From assembly GCA_041686915.1 (NCBI GenBank), contig JAWLDB010000012.1:1-32934 (forward strand): 32,934 bases of DNA, read 5' to 3'. Source of the stretch: JAWLDB01 sp041686915. Lineage in GTDB: Bacteria; Bacillota; UBA994; UBA5500. Shown here one piece after another: positions 9,315 to 16,712 of this stretch (positions are counted from its first letter, which is position 1; every line of letters starts with the position of its first letter). The notes beneath the pieces were generated by a model. The model searched no databases, had not been told where the DNA came from, and saw only the letters and a program-made list of their open reading frames with translations. Position numbers and translations under genes: made by a program.

Positions 9315-9706
9315 ACAGCTCTATCAAGGGAATTACACTAGGCTTAGGGCTAATATTCGTGATTGTTGTGCTGCGGTACTTGATCACCCGGAGGCTTAGC
9401 GAGAAGAACTCTCTCTTCTGGTTATCCGGCGCACTGGCCATTCTGGTGCTAGGAGCCTGCCCAGAAGCTGTTGACAGTCTGGCAAGACGGGTAGGGGTTG
9501 CTTACCCCCCCACGTTGTTGTTTCTGCTCTCTACCTTGGTAATGCTGGTGATACTGCTCCACCATTCAGTAGAGCTATCGACTCAACAGGCGAAACTGCG
9601 AGAGCTGACGCAGCAACTAGCTGTCGTGCAGCACCGCCTGGAGCTCATTGCAGGTTTAGGCCGCACTGGACCAACAGAGCCTGAGAAACCCGGTCGAGGG
9701 GTGTGA
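9311..9706 (+). CDS. DUF2304 family small membrane protein
   Basis: ATG at 9311 overlaps the stop of the glycosyltransferase gene (ATGA). 131 residues: a membrane segment at about 7-24, the conserved polar stretch SEKNSLFWLSGALAILVLG, a further membrane segment at about 68-86, and a C-terminal amphipathic or coiled-coil helix (LRELTQQLAVVQHRLELIA). Arrangement and length are those of DUF2304, a family nearly always encoded next to a GT2 enzyme of the type upstream; its molecular role is not established, and a membrane scaffold is assumed. Its own stop overlaps the possible GTG start of the next gene at 9703, so the three genes are probably translated together. Confidence 0.88.
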   Translation: MNSSIKGITLGLGLIFVIVVLRYLITRRLSEKNSLFWLSGALAILVLGACPEAVDSLARRVGVAYPPTLLFLLSTLVMLVILLHHSVELSTQQAKLRELTQQLAVVQHRLELIAGLGRTGPTEPEKPGRGV

Positions 9707-9711
9707 AAGTG

Positions 9712-11583
9712 ATGAATGTCAGTAAATTATTGGCAGATCTAAGTGCACTTCTTAATGGTGCCAACCTGATCCAACTGGGGGGCCTCGTTGTCCTGGTGTT
9801 GATGCTTCTGATTGTATTCCTGTTGATGCGTCGGTCTGGACGAAAAGTGCGGGCACTGGCGGAACAGAAGCGACGCACAGAAGCTCTGATCTCGTCGCTA
9901 GGTAACAAAGAAAGTCTGGAGGAAAGGCTGCTTGTCATTCTGCAACAAGTTGCACTGACAGTCAGCGCTGAGTACTACGCCTTTTACATGCCTGGCTCTT
10001 CAGGTGAGCATTTTGTGTTAAAAGCACTACGACAGAGGTATGAGTCTGACAATACGGTAGAGGTGAGTTACAGTCGACTTCTAGCCTACGCTCGAGGTGG
10101 TTACTCACCGCCTGTCAAGCTGACCAGGCAACTCCCCGAGGAAGTAACTTTAGAGCAGGTAGACGAGTCCCCAGAGATCACCATCCCATTTGGCCCGACA
10201 CTGGGCTTCGTGACATTGGAACCAACAGGCAGCTGCAGCCGTCAACAGCTAGCCCGTCTGGAAGAGTTCCGGAAACAAGTCATGCCGCTTCTTGGGCTGC
10301 TGCATGAACGAGCCGGCCAGGCTGAACAGTCTAAAGGCCCAGAGCAACCAGGCGCTCTAGTCAGGAACACTAGCGACCAGTTCGACTTACTGGAGCCTAT
10401 ACGCGGTCTACTGACCCTAATAGGCAAGTTGGTGCGGGCCGATGGTTCTGTGCTGTTGATGCACAAGGGAGAGCACCTCAGCCGCGTAGTGCCTCAGGAG
10501 CTGAAGGCATGCTTGAACTGGCCCTTCTTCAACGACTCACTGGCGCAACAGCAGCTGATTGAGTGGTCAAAGGAGAGCGCAACTCAAGCTATCGGGAAGG
10601 ATAGCCCCACTTATGCACGCCTACTACCTTCGGCCGTTGCTCTGGGCGATTTCCTACTGCTTATCAAAGTACCGACTGCGCAGCTATCGGCGTCTATTCT
10701 GCTATGGGGGGACAAACCGTTTTTGGGGTCTGCGTCCCTCAACAGCATTCTACAACCGCTGCTGCAGAGGATGGTAGAACTAATCGTTGAACGTGAAGGC
10801 CTACTCGCCTCCACAACATCCTATTTGCTGTCTTTGCGTGACCTGGCAATCACGGCTGATAGAAGCAGCGCCCACACAGTTGGGCACTCAGAGTTGGTTG
10901 CACGCTACTCCCTGGCGATCGCACGGGAACTACAACTTAACGAACAGCAATGCCGGGACATAGCGTTTGCGGCGATACTGCACGACTTGGGCATGATTGG
11001 TCTACCAGAAGACCTCCTATACAAGCCTGGCGCGTACACCCCTGAAGAAACCGCTCGCATTCATCAGCACCCTGATCTTGGAGCTGACATTATCAGTGCT
11101 ACACTGGCACATGAGCAGGTAGCGCAATATGTCCGGCATCACCATGAACAATGGGACGGTAGTGGTTATCCCTATGGTTTAAGGGGTGAAACCATACCGA
11201 TTGGTGCCCGCATTATCTGCGTGGCAGAAGTCTTCATTGCTAAGCTCAGCGGCCGTAACTATCGCGAGCCTTTAAATTTTGAGGAAGCCCTTGCGGGATT
11301 GCGTAGCGCTGCAGGCACTCAGTTGGACCCCCAGGTGGTAGAGGCACTGCTGGGATGGTATAAGAGGAAGTGGGCTGAACTGCCTAACCAATTCCAACCA
11401 CTAGCACCCTGTTGGGTAATGCGTTGCTGCCCCGAGGACGTATACAGCGAATGCCCCGCCTGCAGCCAGGAAGATCGGAACTGCTGGAGTGTAGAAGGTG
11501 TTAAGTGCGCGTCGCATGGCAGCGTGTGCGCTTCTTGCATGATCTACACCGAGTACAAGTACCGCACCAGAAGAAACAGATGA
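9712..11583 (+). CDS. Membrane-anchored HD-GYP protein with cysteine-rich CW-type tail
   Basis: Possible starts are GTG 9703, GTG 9709 and ATG 9712; GAGGGG at 9696-9701 favours 9709 or 9712. Residue numbers here count from 9703. One membrane helix (about 23-42) is followed by a charged coil, a GAF-like region (about 60-200), a middle region, and an HD-GYP domain (about 385-560): HTVGHS (391-396), LHDLGM with H427-D428, HHHEQWDGSGYP (479-490). HD-GYP enzymes hydrolyse cyclic-di-GMP. Two usual active-site residues differ: Met431 replaces the Lys of HDxGK, and Glu509 replaces the Asp in VADxxDA, whose second Asp is also lost (Ile512). The C-terminal ~55 residues contain nine cysteines (570, 575, 576, 584, 587, 594, 602, 609, 612) in a C..CP..C..CW..C..C..C pattern, probably binding metal or an Fe-S cluster. 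It may be a sensor or receptor rather than a full phosphodiesterase. Confidence 0.9.
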   Translation: MNVSKLLADLSALLNGANLIQLGGLVVLVLMLLIVFLLMRRSGRKVRALAEQKRRTEALISSLGNKESLEERLLVILQQVALTVSAEYYAFYMPGSSGEHFVLKALRQRYESDNTVEVSYSRLLAYARGGYSPPVKLTRQLPEEVTLEQVDESPEITIPFGPTLGFVTLEPTGSCSRQQLARLEEFRKQVMPLLGLLHERAGQAEQSKGPEQPGALVRNTSDQFDLLEPIRGLLTLIGKLVRADGSVLLMHKGEHLSRVVPQELKACLNWPFFNDSLAQQQLIEWSKESATQAIGKDSPTYARLLPSAVALGDFLLLIKVPTAQLSASILLWGDKPFLGSASLNSILQPLLQRMVELIVEREGLLASTTSYLLSLRDLAITADRSSAHTVGHSELVARYSLAIARELQLNEQQCRDIAFAAILHDLGMIGLPEDLLYKPGAYTPEETARIHQHPDLGADIISATLAHEQVAQYVRHHHEQWDGSGYPYGLRGETIPIGARIICVAEVFIAKLSGRNYREPLNFEEALAGLRSAAGTQLDPQVVEALLGWYKRKWAELPNQFQPLAPCWVMRCCPEDVYSECPACSQEDRNCWSVEGVKCASHGSVCASCMIYTEYKYRTRRNR

Positions 11584-12398
11584 GGATTTACGATAACAGG
11601 CGGGTACAATGGCAGGCAGCCCAGTCACTCTGTGTATACTATGGAAAAGGCGAGCTTGACCAACTGAAGGCATACGATGTGGCGATAGTAGAGCCCTTAG
11701 GGCAGAACCAGCAGACTGTAGTGCAGCTGCAGGCGAGTGGAACCTTAGTGCTGGCGTATCTGAGCGTGATCGAGGCCTACACCTGGGACTCTAAGCTTCA
11801 GTATGCAACAGCGACTGACTTTTTGAGACTGAATAACAAGCCGGTCACCAACCCGGTCTACGGCGGGTTTATAATGGACATCAGGTCACAACGTTGGCAG
11901 CGCCTGATATTTCACCAGGCAGCCACTCTACTCGCTCAAGGCTACGATGGCCTCTTCCTCGACACTATTGATAACGTGGAAGCTGCTTGTTGGCCTCTAC
12001 AGACGCGACTTGAACTGGTCGATAGCGCTGCCAATCTTGTACGGCAACTGCGCTTGACCTACCCTGATCATCTGCTAATACAGAATAACGGCATGGAAAT
12101 GCTAGCCGAGCAAACGGTAGAGCATTTGGATGGGGTATGCTGTGAAAACCCACCGCCTGAGTTGTGTTCAGCTGTTACACTTAACACGTTGGCAGCTAGA
12201 CTGAGCTCGATGGCCAACCACTCTCGACTGCGGTTAATTTGCCTCTTAGATGCATCTGGGGAGGAACAGACACTTCCTCCCTCGCTTAAAAAGGCTAGAT
12301 GCAGTTTGCAGAGCTGGACAAAGCAGTGGCAGGGCTTCCTCTACTGCGCACCACGTGACTATCTACGCCTTCCTCAAGAACCCCTGCCCGACGCTTAA
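11580..12398 (+). CDS. GH114-like (endo-alpha-1,4-polygalactosaminidase type, TM1410-like) protein
   Basis: ATG at 11580 overlaps the HD-GYP stop (ATGA), which favours it over the GTG at 11505 inside the upstream gene; 272 residues. The TIM-barrel motifs of the GH114/TM1410-like group are visible: LVLAYLSVIEA near residue 60, FIMDIRSQRW (Asp100, Arg102, Trp106), then GYDGLFLDTIDNV with Asp128 and Asp131, and LLIQNNGMEML. Relatives cleave alpha-1,4-linked galactosamine polymers, and PelA of the Pel system carries a related hydrolase domain. No signal peptide is visible, which is unusual for a glycanase, so it may act inside the cell, reach the outside by another route, or have a non-hydrolytic role. 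It is the last gene of the operon, and its final 36 bases overlap the end of the convergent helicase gene. Confidence 0.75.
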   Translation: MRIYDNRRVQWQAAQSLCVYYGKGELDQLKAYDVAIVEPLGQNQQTVVQLQASGTLVLAYLSVIEAYTWDSKLQYATATDFLRLNNKPVTNPVYGGFIMDIRSQRWQRLIFHQAATLLAQGYDGLFLDTIDNVEAACWPLQTRLELVDSAANLVRQLRLTYPDHLLIQNNGMEMLAEQTVEHLDGVCCENPPPELCSAVTLNTLAARLSSMANHSRLRLICLLDASGEEQTLPPSLKKARCSLQSWTKQWQGFLYCAPRDYLRLPQEPLPDA

Positions 12399-14528
12399 CT
12401 CCCAGTGCAGCTTCACCCCGGCGCGGGTGGGGAAATCCACTGTAACCACGTTGAACTGCTGCGCACCGGATATCTCCACATCGCACGCCATAATCTCACC
12501 ATGTCCCAGGGAGTTATGGATTACAGCCATTCCTACAGTGGGCCTATCACCAGCTATTGATGCCAGCGTGCCTAAGCTACCAGTAACCGCACTTGGTTTA
12601 GGCTGACCAGCCGCTGTTCTCGCGTGAGCAGTAACACTTAGCACCCCAGCTTGCTGCTGCTTTGCCTGCGGCCCCAACGCTTCTTCCACAAAGGGAGACT
12701 GCTCAGTTTCCTTGCCCCGATGGAGCAGGGGGGACAGCAAATAAAGCTGGTCCTTGGCGCGCGTACAACCTACGTAGAACAGGCGGCGTTCCTCTTCCTG
12801 CTGTTCTGGCGTCTGGCTTAGACTGTGCGGAAGCAGCCCAACAATGGCATCGATTATCCAGACAATCTGAAATTCAAGCCCCTTGGCTCCGTGCAGAGTC
12901 ATCAGGTTGAGAGCATCGCCGGCCGGCTGCTGACTGGAGACTGTGTCGATCACCTTATCCAGGTGCTGCAGATAGGCGGCAATACTGTCAAACCGTCGTA
13001 TGTCGAGGCGCAGGTCTTCCACAACCCCGACAAATGTTCCACCCTCGAAGCCACGGTGTTCAGCATACCACTCCAGGTAGGCCGATACACCCATCTTGCG
13101 CAGGTAGTAGCCGAGGGCCTGGTCAGGCGAAAGCCGGCAAGCATGGGCCAGGTGTTGGACCAGTTGCTGGACTTTGACTAGTTCTACAGAGCCCACCGGC
13201 AGTTTCCTGACGGCTTGCCAGGGAGTGACTGATTGGCGCTCGCAGATGTTGCGAATACGGGCGGCTACTTCATCAGTCAGTTTGAGCTGTCGGCGCCCTA
13301 CCTGTAGAAAGCTATTCAGATCGTTGGTATCTACCAGCAAGCGAAGAAAGGCGTGGCTTTCCTGGACCGCCCAGTGGTCGAGGCCTAGTTGGCCACTATC
13401 CCGTAGGGTGAACGGAATGTCCTGCTCAACCAGCAGGCTGACCAACGGCCTGGCCTGGTTGTTAGTTCGATAGAGCACGGCCATCTCACTGAGCGGCACC
13501 CCTTTTTCCCGAGCCTTCTGTAGCATGGTTAATACTGATTTGGCCTCTGCCCATTCATGGGTCGGCTGCAGCAATATTGGCGGCGCTCCACCCGTACGCA
13601 CCGATTCCACCGTCAGCTGATGGCGCTGTTTGTTATGGGAGATGAGGCGGTTAGCTACTCCAACTATTGCTGGGGTTGAACGATAGTTCTGCTTCAGCTC
13701 GATAATCCTGGCGCCGGGGTAGTCCTTAGGGAACTGCAGCAGCAGCTCGGGACTGGCCGCCCGCCAGGCGTAAATCGCTTGGTCGATATCCCCAACCACG
13801 CAGAGATTGCCCTGTGGGGCCGCCAGGTGCTGCACCAGCTGGTATTGCACCGGGTTTGTGTCCTGAAATTCATCTACCATGATGTATTGGAAGCGCTGCT
13901 GCAACCGTTGCAGCAGCTGCCCATCCGTTTCCAGCAGGTTACAGGCCTCAAGCAGCAGGTCGTCATAGTCCATGAGTCCAGCTGCTGTCTTTGCGTCTTC
14001 GTATTTACCCCAAACAGCCCGCAAAAGAGACTCCCTGCGGGCAAGGTCACCCAGTGACATGCGCCGATTCTTGGCTGAAGAGATAGCTGCCAGCATTTCA
14101 TCCACCAGGTCGTTCTTCAGTTCTTCCCCAGCATCCAACAAGGCGCGTTCGACTATTCTTCGCTGCTGTTTTCCGCTGATCAGCCTTGGCTCGGACCTGA
14201 ACTGCCTGAGCAGCCGGTAGCAGAGAGCGTGAAAGGTGCCCATAGTCACTCGGCGAACCTGGCCTGCCCTAAGACCGGGCAGCGATGCAACCCGTTCCTG
14301 CATCTCCTGAGCCGCCGCCTTGGTGAAAGTAAGTACAACTATTTCTCCCGGATCGACACCGGCGCTGAGCAGCGCAGCAGTCCGGGCTGTAATCACCCTG
14401 GTTTTGCCGCTACCAGGACCAGCAATTACTTGCAGCGGACCACGCAAGCAGGTTACGGCCTCTTTTTGAGCTGGGTTTAGTTGTAGGCCGGCTTGAGTCA
14501 AACTGGCCAGGAAGGCCTGTGCATCCAT
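12363..14528 (-). CDS. UvrD/PcrA-family superfamily 1 DNA helicase
   Basis: The frame extends upstream to 14564, but ATG 14528 is preceded by GGAAAGGGG at good spacing and begins just before the conserved helicase domain; 721 residues. Motifs in order: Q-motif LNPAQKEAV (residues 18-26), Walker A GPGSGKT (37-43), VLTFTKAAAQEM (65-76), Walker B VDEFQDTNP (218-226), GDIDQAIYAWRAA (247-259), QNYRST, LMTLHGAKGLEFQIVW, and the C-terminal LFYVGCTRAKDQLYL. These define a 3'-5' UvrD/Rep/PcrA helicase acting in repair and replication-fork maintenance. The C-terminal tail (about 640-721) ends in a small module (VIHNSLGHGEIMACD) like the PcrA C-terminal Tudor-like domain. Motif III has Ile where most members have Asp (GDxDQ). 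Its 3' end overlaps the convergent GH114-like gene by 36 bp. Confidence 0.95.
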   Translation of the reverse strand: MDAQAFLASLTQAGLQLNPAQKEAVTCLRGPLQVIAGPGSGKTRVITARTAALLSAGVDPGEIVVLTFTKAAAQEMQERVASLPGLRAGQVRRVTMGTFHALCYRLLRQFRSEPRLISGKQQRRIVERALLDAGEELKNDLVDEMLAAISSAKNRRMSLGDLARRESLLRAVWGKYEDAKTAAGLMDYDDLLLEACNLLETDGQLLQRLQQRFQYIMVDEFQDTNPVQYQLVQHLAAPQGNLCVVGDIDQAIYAWRAASPELLLQFPKDYPGARIIELKQNYRSTPAIVGVANRLISHNKQRHQLTVESVRTGGAPPILLQPTHEWAEAKSVLTMLQKAREKGVPLSEMAVLYRTNNQARPLVSLLVEQDIPFTLRDSGQLGLDHWAVQESHAFLRLLVDTNDLNSFLQVGRRQLKLTDEVAARIRNICERQSVTPWQAVRKLPVGSVELVKVQQLVQHLAHACRLSPDQALGYYLRKMGVSAYLEWYAEHRGFEGGTFVGVVEDLRLDIRRFDSIAAYLQHLDKVIDTVSSQQPAGDALNLMTLHGAKGLEFQIVWIIDAIVGLLPHSLSQTPEQQEEERRLFYVGCTRAKDQLYLLSPLLHRGKETEQSPFVEEALGPQAKQQQAGVLSVTAHARTAAGQPKPSAVTGSLGTLASIAGDRPTVGMAVIHNSLGHGEIMACDVEISGAQQFNVVTVDFPTRAGVKLHWELSVGQGFLRKA

Positions 14529-14607
14529 CAGCAAAAACCCCTTTCCATCTACGTACTTTTCCACTTGCGAACACTTGTTTCCTGCCTAAATCTCACCCAT
14601 TGTAGCA

Positions 14608-14635
14608 TTGTACTCCAGGTTCTTTCTGGTAAACT
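14608..14635 (+). promoter_or_regulatory. Candidate sigma-A-type promoter for the GNAT-phosphatase gene
   Basis: TTGTAC (14608-14613) and TAAACT (14630-14635) are separated by 16 bases in the divergent gap between the helicase and the GNAT-phosphatase start at 14670. The match is partial (four of six in each box) and rests on position and spacing alone. Confidence 0.3.
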
Positions 14636-14669
14636 GAAAACTATAGAGAGTGCCATTGGAGGTTCAGAG

Positions 14670-15740
14670 ATGGAAATCAGACTGGATAAGGTTGCCTTTG
14701 CGGACAAGCCTGTACTGCATAACATGCTGCAGCTATGTATGTACGAGAGTAGTGCCTACGACGGATATGAGCTGACAGAACATGGCCAATACCGCTTTGC
14801 TCATTTGGACCATTACTGGACGGAACAGGGAAGACATCCCTTCTTCATTCGTGTGAACGGTAAACTAGCCGGTTTAGCCTTGGTGCGCACCATCTACGGT
14901 GTTACACAACCAGAAACTGTCTACTCACTAGGAGAGTTCTTTGTAATGCGCAAGTACCAGGGGAAAGGGGTGGGTAGGCGGGCAGCATGCATGCTGTTTG
15001 ACCTGTTTCAGGGTAAGTGGCAGATCAGCGAGACCAAGCGGAACGTACCCGCTCAGAACTTCTGGCGCAAGGTAGTAGGGGAATACACCAAGGGAGTCTT
15101 TAGAGAAGAGGTCCTGCCTGACCAGGATTACGGCGAGTGGATGAGCGGGCCGACACAACTGTTTACCACAGCTGGTAAGACGCTGGTTTATCTTGTACGC
15201 CATGCCCAATCACCATATACCCCTGACGAGGTAGGCCGCCCGCTGTCACCGCGCGGCATGCATGATGCCGAGCAGTTAGCCAAGCATCTGGAGTATGAGC
15301 AATTGGACGCTATCTACGCCAGTCCCTACCGGCGAGCGGTACAGACGGTAGAACCTCTGGCCAAGCAGATTGGCAAGGAGATTGTTATAGTACCCGACTT
15401 CCGTGAACGCCTGTTGGCGGCTGGCGACCTGGATTTTGACCAGGCAGTGCTTCGTACCTGGAAGGACTTCAATTTCGCCTATCCCAGTGGCGAGACAAAT
15501 GCCCAGGCAAGTGCCCGGGGAGTGGCTGCCCTTCAGGGAGTCTTACGGGCGCACCCAGGCGGGCGCGTGGCCATCGGCACTCACGGCACCCTGATGGCGC
15601 TGATTATGGGGCATTATGACCCAAAACGCTATGACTATAAGTTCTGGCAGCAGCTGGAAATGCCGGATGCCTATGTCCTGGTCTTTGAGGGCGAAGACTT
15701 CTGCTTCGCCACCAAAGCCTGGGCGCGTATGTGGTCGTGA
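14670..15740 (+). CDS. GNAT acetyltransferase / histidine phosphatase fusion protein
   Basis: The frame is open from 14493, but ATG 14670 has TTGGAGG upstream and starts the recognisable domain; 356 residues. Residues 1-165 form a GNAT N-acyltransferase: SLGEFFVMRKYQGKGVGRRA (86-105) contains the strand and acetyl-CoA pyrophosphate loop (R/Q-x-x-G-x-G/A), followed by the helix, and NVPAQNFWRK (125-134) matches the usual C-terminal segment. Residues 171-356 form a histidine phosphatase: LVYLVRHAQS with catalytic His178 (RHA in place of the usual RHG), LSPRGMHDAEQLAKHL, ASPYRRAVQT (Arg), acidic RERL and GTHGTLMA with His305. The single frame crosses both domains with a linker of only a few residues. 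GNAT enzymes acylate amines; histidine phosphatases remove phosphates from sugars, nucleotides or proteins. Substrates are unknown. Confidence 0.88.
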   Translation: MEIRLDKVAFADKPVLHNMLQLCMYESSAYDGYELTEHGQYRFAHLDHYWTEQGRHPFFIRVNGKLAGLALVRTIYGVTQPETVYSLGEFFVMRKYQGKGVGRRAACMLFDLFQGKWQISETKRNVPAQNFWRKVVGEYTKGVFREEVLPDQDYGEWMSGPTQLFTTAGKTLVYLVRHAQSPYTPDEVGRPLSPRGMHDAEQLAKHLEYEQLDAIYASPYRRAVQTVEPLAKQIGKEIVIVPDFRERLLAAGDLDFDQAVLRTWKDFNFAYPSGETNAQASARGVAALQGVLRAHPGGRVAIGTHGTLMALIMGHYDPKRYDYKFWQQLEMPDAYVLVFEGEDFCFATKAWARMWS

Positions 15741-15841
15741 GAAACATAAGTCGAAGTCTTAACACTGCGGGACATACAGCATGATATATACTCTAAGGTG
15801 AGATTACCCTGCATAGAATCGGAAATTATTGAGGTGTTGGC

Positions 15842-16666
15842 GTGAAGATTGTGGTTATTAATGGAAGCCCGCGCAAAGGTATCACCTATGAAACCATGCA
15901 GATCGCAATGGAAGAGATGCGCAAGCAAGGCGAGGTAGAGTTTGTGGACTTCAACCTCCCGCAGGACCTGCCTGAGTTCTGTAAGGGTTGCTTCCAGTGC
16001 ATCATGAATACTGAAGAACGCTGCCCGGACGCTGCTCATGTGCAGCCAATTGTACAAGCGCTGTTGTCCTGCGATGGAATGATCATTGGCACTCCTGTTT
16101 ATGCCTTGCAGATATCTGCCGGTCTAAAGTCCTTGTTTGACCATATGGCTTACTGTTACCTTAACCATCGGCCGCGTTTCTTCCGGCAGAAGGCCCTGGT
16201 TATTACCACCGCCGCCGGCTCAGGTATCAAGAACTGCAATCGCTATATTAAAGAGAACCTGACCTTCTGGGGTGTTAACAAGGTGTATACATACGGGCAG
16301 CCGGTACTGGCAGCCAAGTGGTCAGAGGTTCCCCCGGAAAGTAAGCAGAAACTGGTTAGGAACACGCAAAGAGTTTCGAAGCTGTTCTACGAAGACCTAG
16401 CCTCACAACGCCTGCATAATCCGACGTTCATTCAGTCAGTCATGTTCAACGCCTCCCGCGTGTTGGCGAAGTTCGCTAATGAAAGCAGTGCGGATAAGCG
16501 ATACTGGATTGAGCAAGGCTTCATCAAGGACGACTGCCGCTACTACCTGAATGACACAAGAGTTCCGGTGATGCATCGGATAGCTGGCTGGCTGACGTCG
16601 ATGATGTTCACCCGTATGCTGCGCAAGAGTAATGAGGCGCGCGAGGCGGAAAGCAGCGGCAAATAG
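15842..16666 (+). CDS. Flavodoxin-fold NAD(P)H-dependent FMN oxidoreductase, Fe-S-flavoprotein-like
   Basis: GTG start at 15842 with GAGGTG at 15831-15836, 5 bases upstream; 274 residues. The N-terminal INGSPRKG (6-13) is the FMN phosphate loop of the NADPH-dependent FMN reductase/WrbA group, and GTPVYALQISAGLKSLFDH (near 85-100) is the second FMN-contact region. Between them FCKGCFQC then CPD places cysteines at 47, 50, 53 and 61 (CX2CX2CX7C), the compact pattern that binds a [4Fe-4S] cluster in archaeal-type iron-sulfur flavoproteins. An electron-transfer role is therefore likely, but the donor and acceptor are unknown. The region after about 180 is an extra C-terminal tail of some 95 residues, longer than simple members. 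The gene stands alone and is followed by a hairpin. Confidence 0.85.
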   Translation: MKIVVINGSPRKGITYETMQIAMEEMRKQGEVEFVDFNLPQDLPEFCKGCFQCIMNTEERCPDAAHVQPIVQALLSCDGMIIGTPVYALQISAGLKSLFDHMAYCYLNHRPRFFRQKALVITTAAGSGIKNCNRYIKENLTFWGVNKVYTYGQPVLAAKWSEVPPESKQKLVRNTQRVSKLFYEDLASQRLHNPTFIQSVMFNASRVLAKFANESSADKRYWIEQGFIKDDCRYYLNDTRVPVMHRIAGWLTSMMFTRMLRKSNEAREAESSGK

Positions 16667-16685
16667 AGAACAAGCTCTACAGCAA

Positions 16686-16709
16686 AAGCGCCCGGCATGC
16701 CGGGCGCTT
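16686..16709. terminator. Bidirectional hairpin terminator between convergent genes
   Basis: A perfect 24-nt palindrome (AAGCGCCCGGCA and its complement) lies between the flavoprotein gene ending at 16666 and the HAD gene ending at 16713. In the minus direction it is followed by TTTTGCTG, in the plus direction by TTACTCTATT, so it can serve both genes. Confidence 0.8.
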
Positions 16710-16712
16710 ACT

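Noticed and set aside
14493..14669. N-terminal extension of the GNAT-phosphatase gene
   Set aside because: The extension overlaps the helicase start region, is unlike a GNAT N-terminus, and ATG 14670 has a good ribosome site.
15741..15841. Promoter TTAACA with a TATACT box before the flavoprotein gene
   Set aside because: The best boxes are 22 bases apart, too far for a normal promoter; an 18-base alternative (GATATA) is too weak to list.
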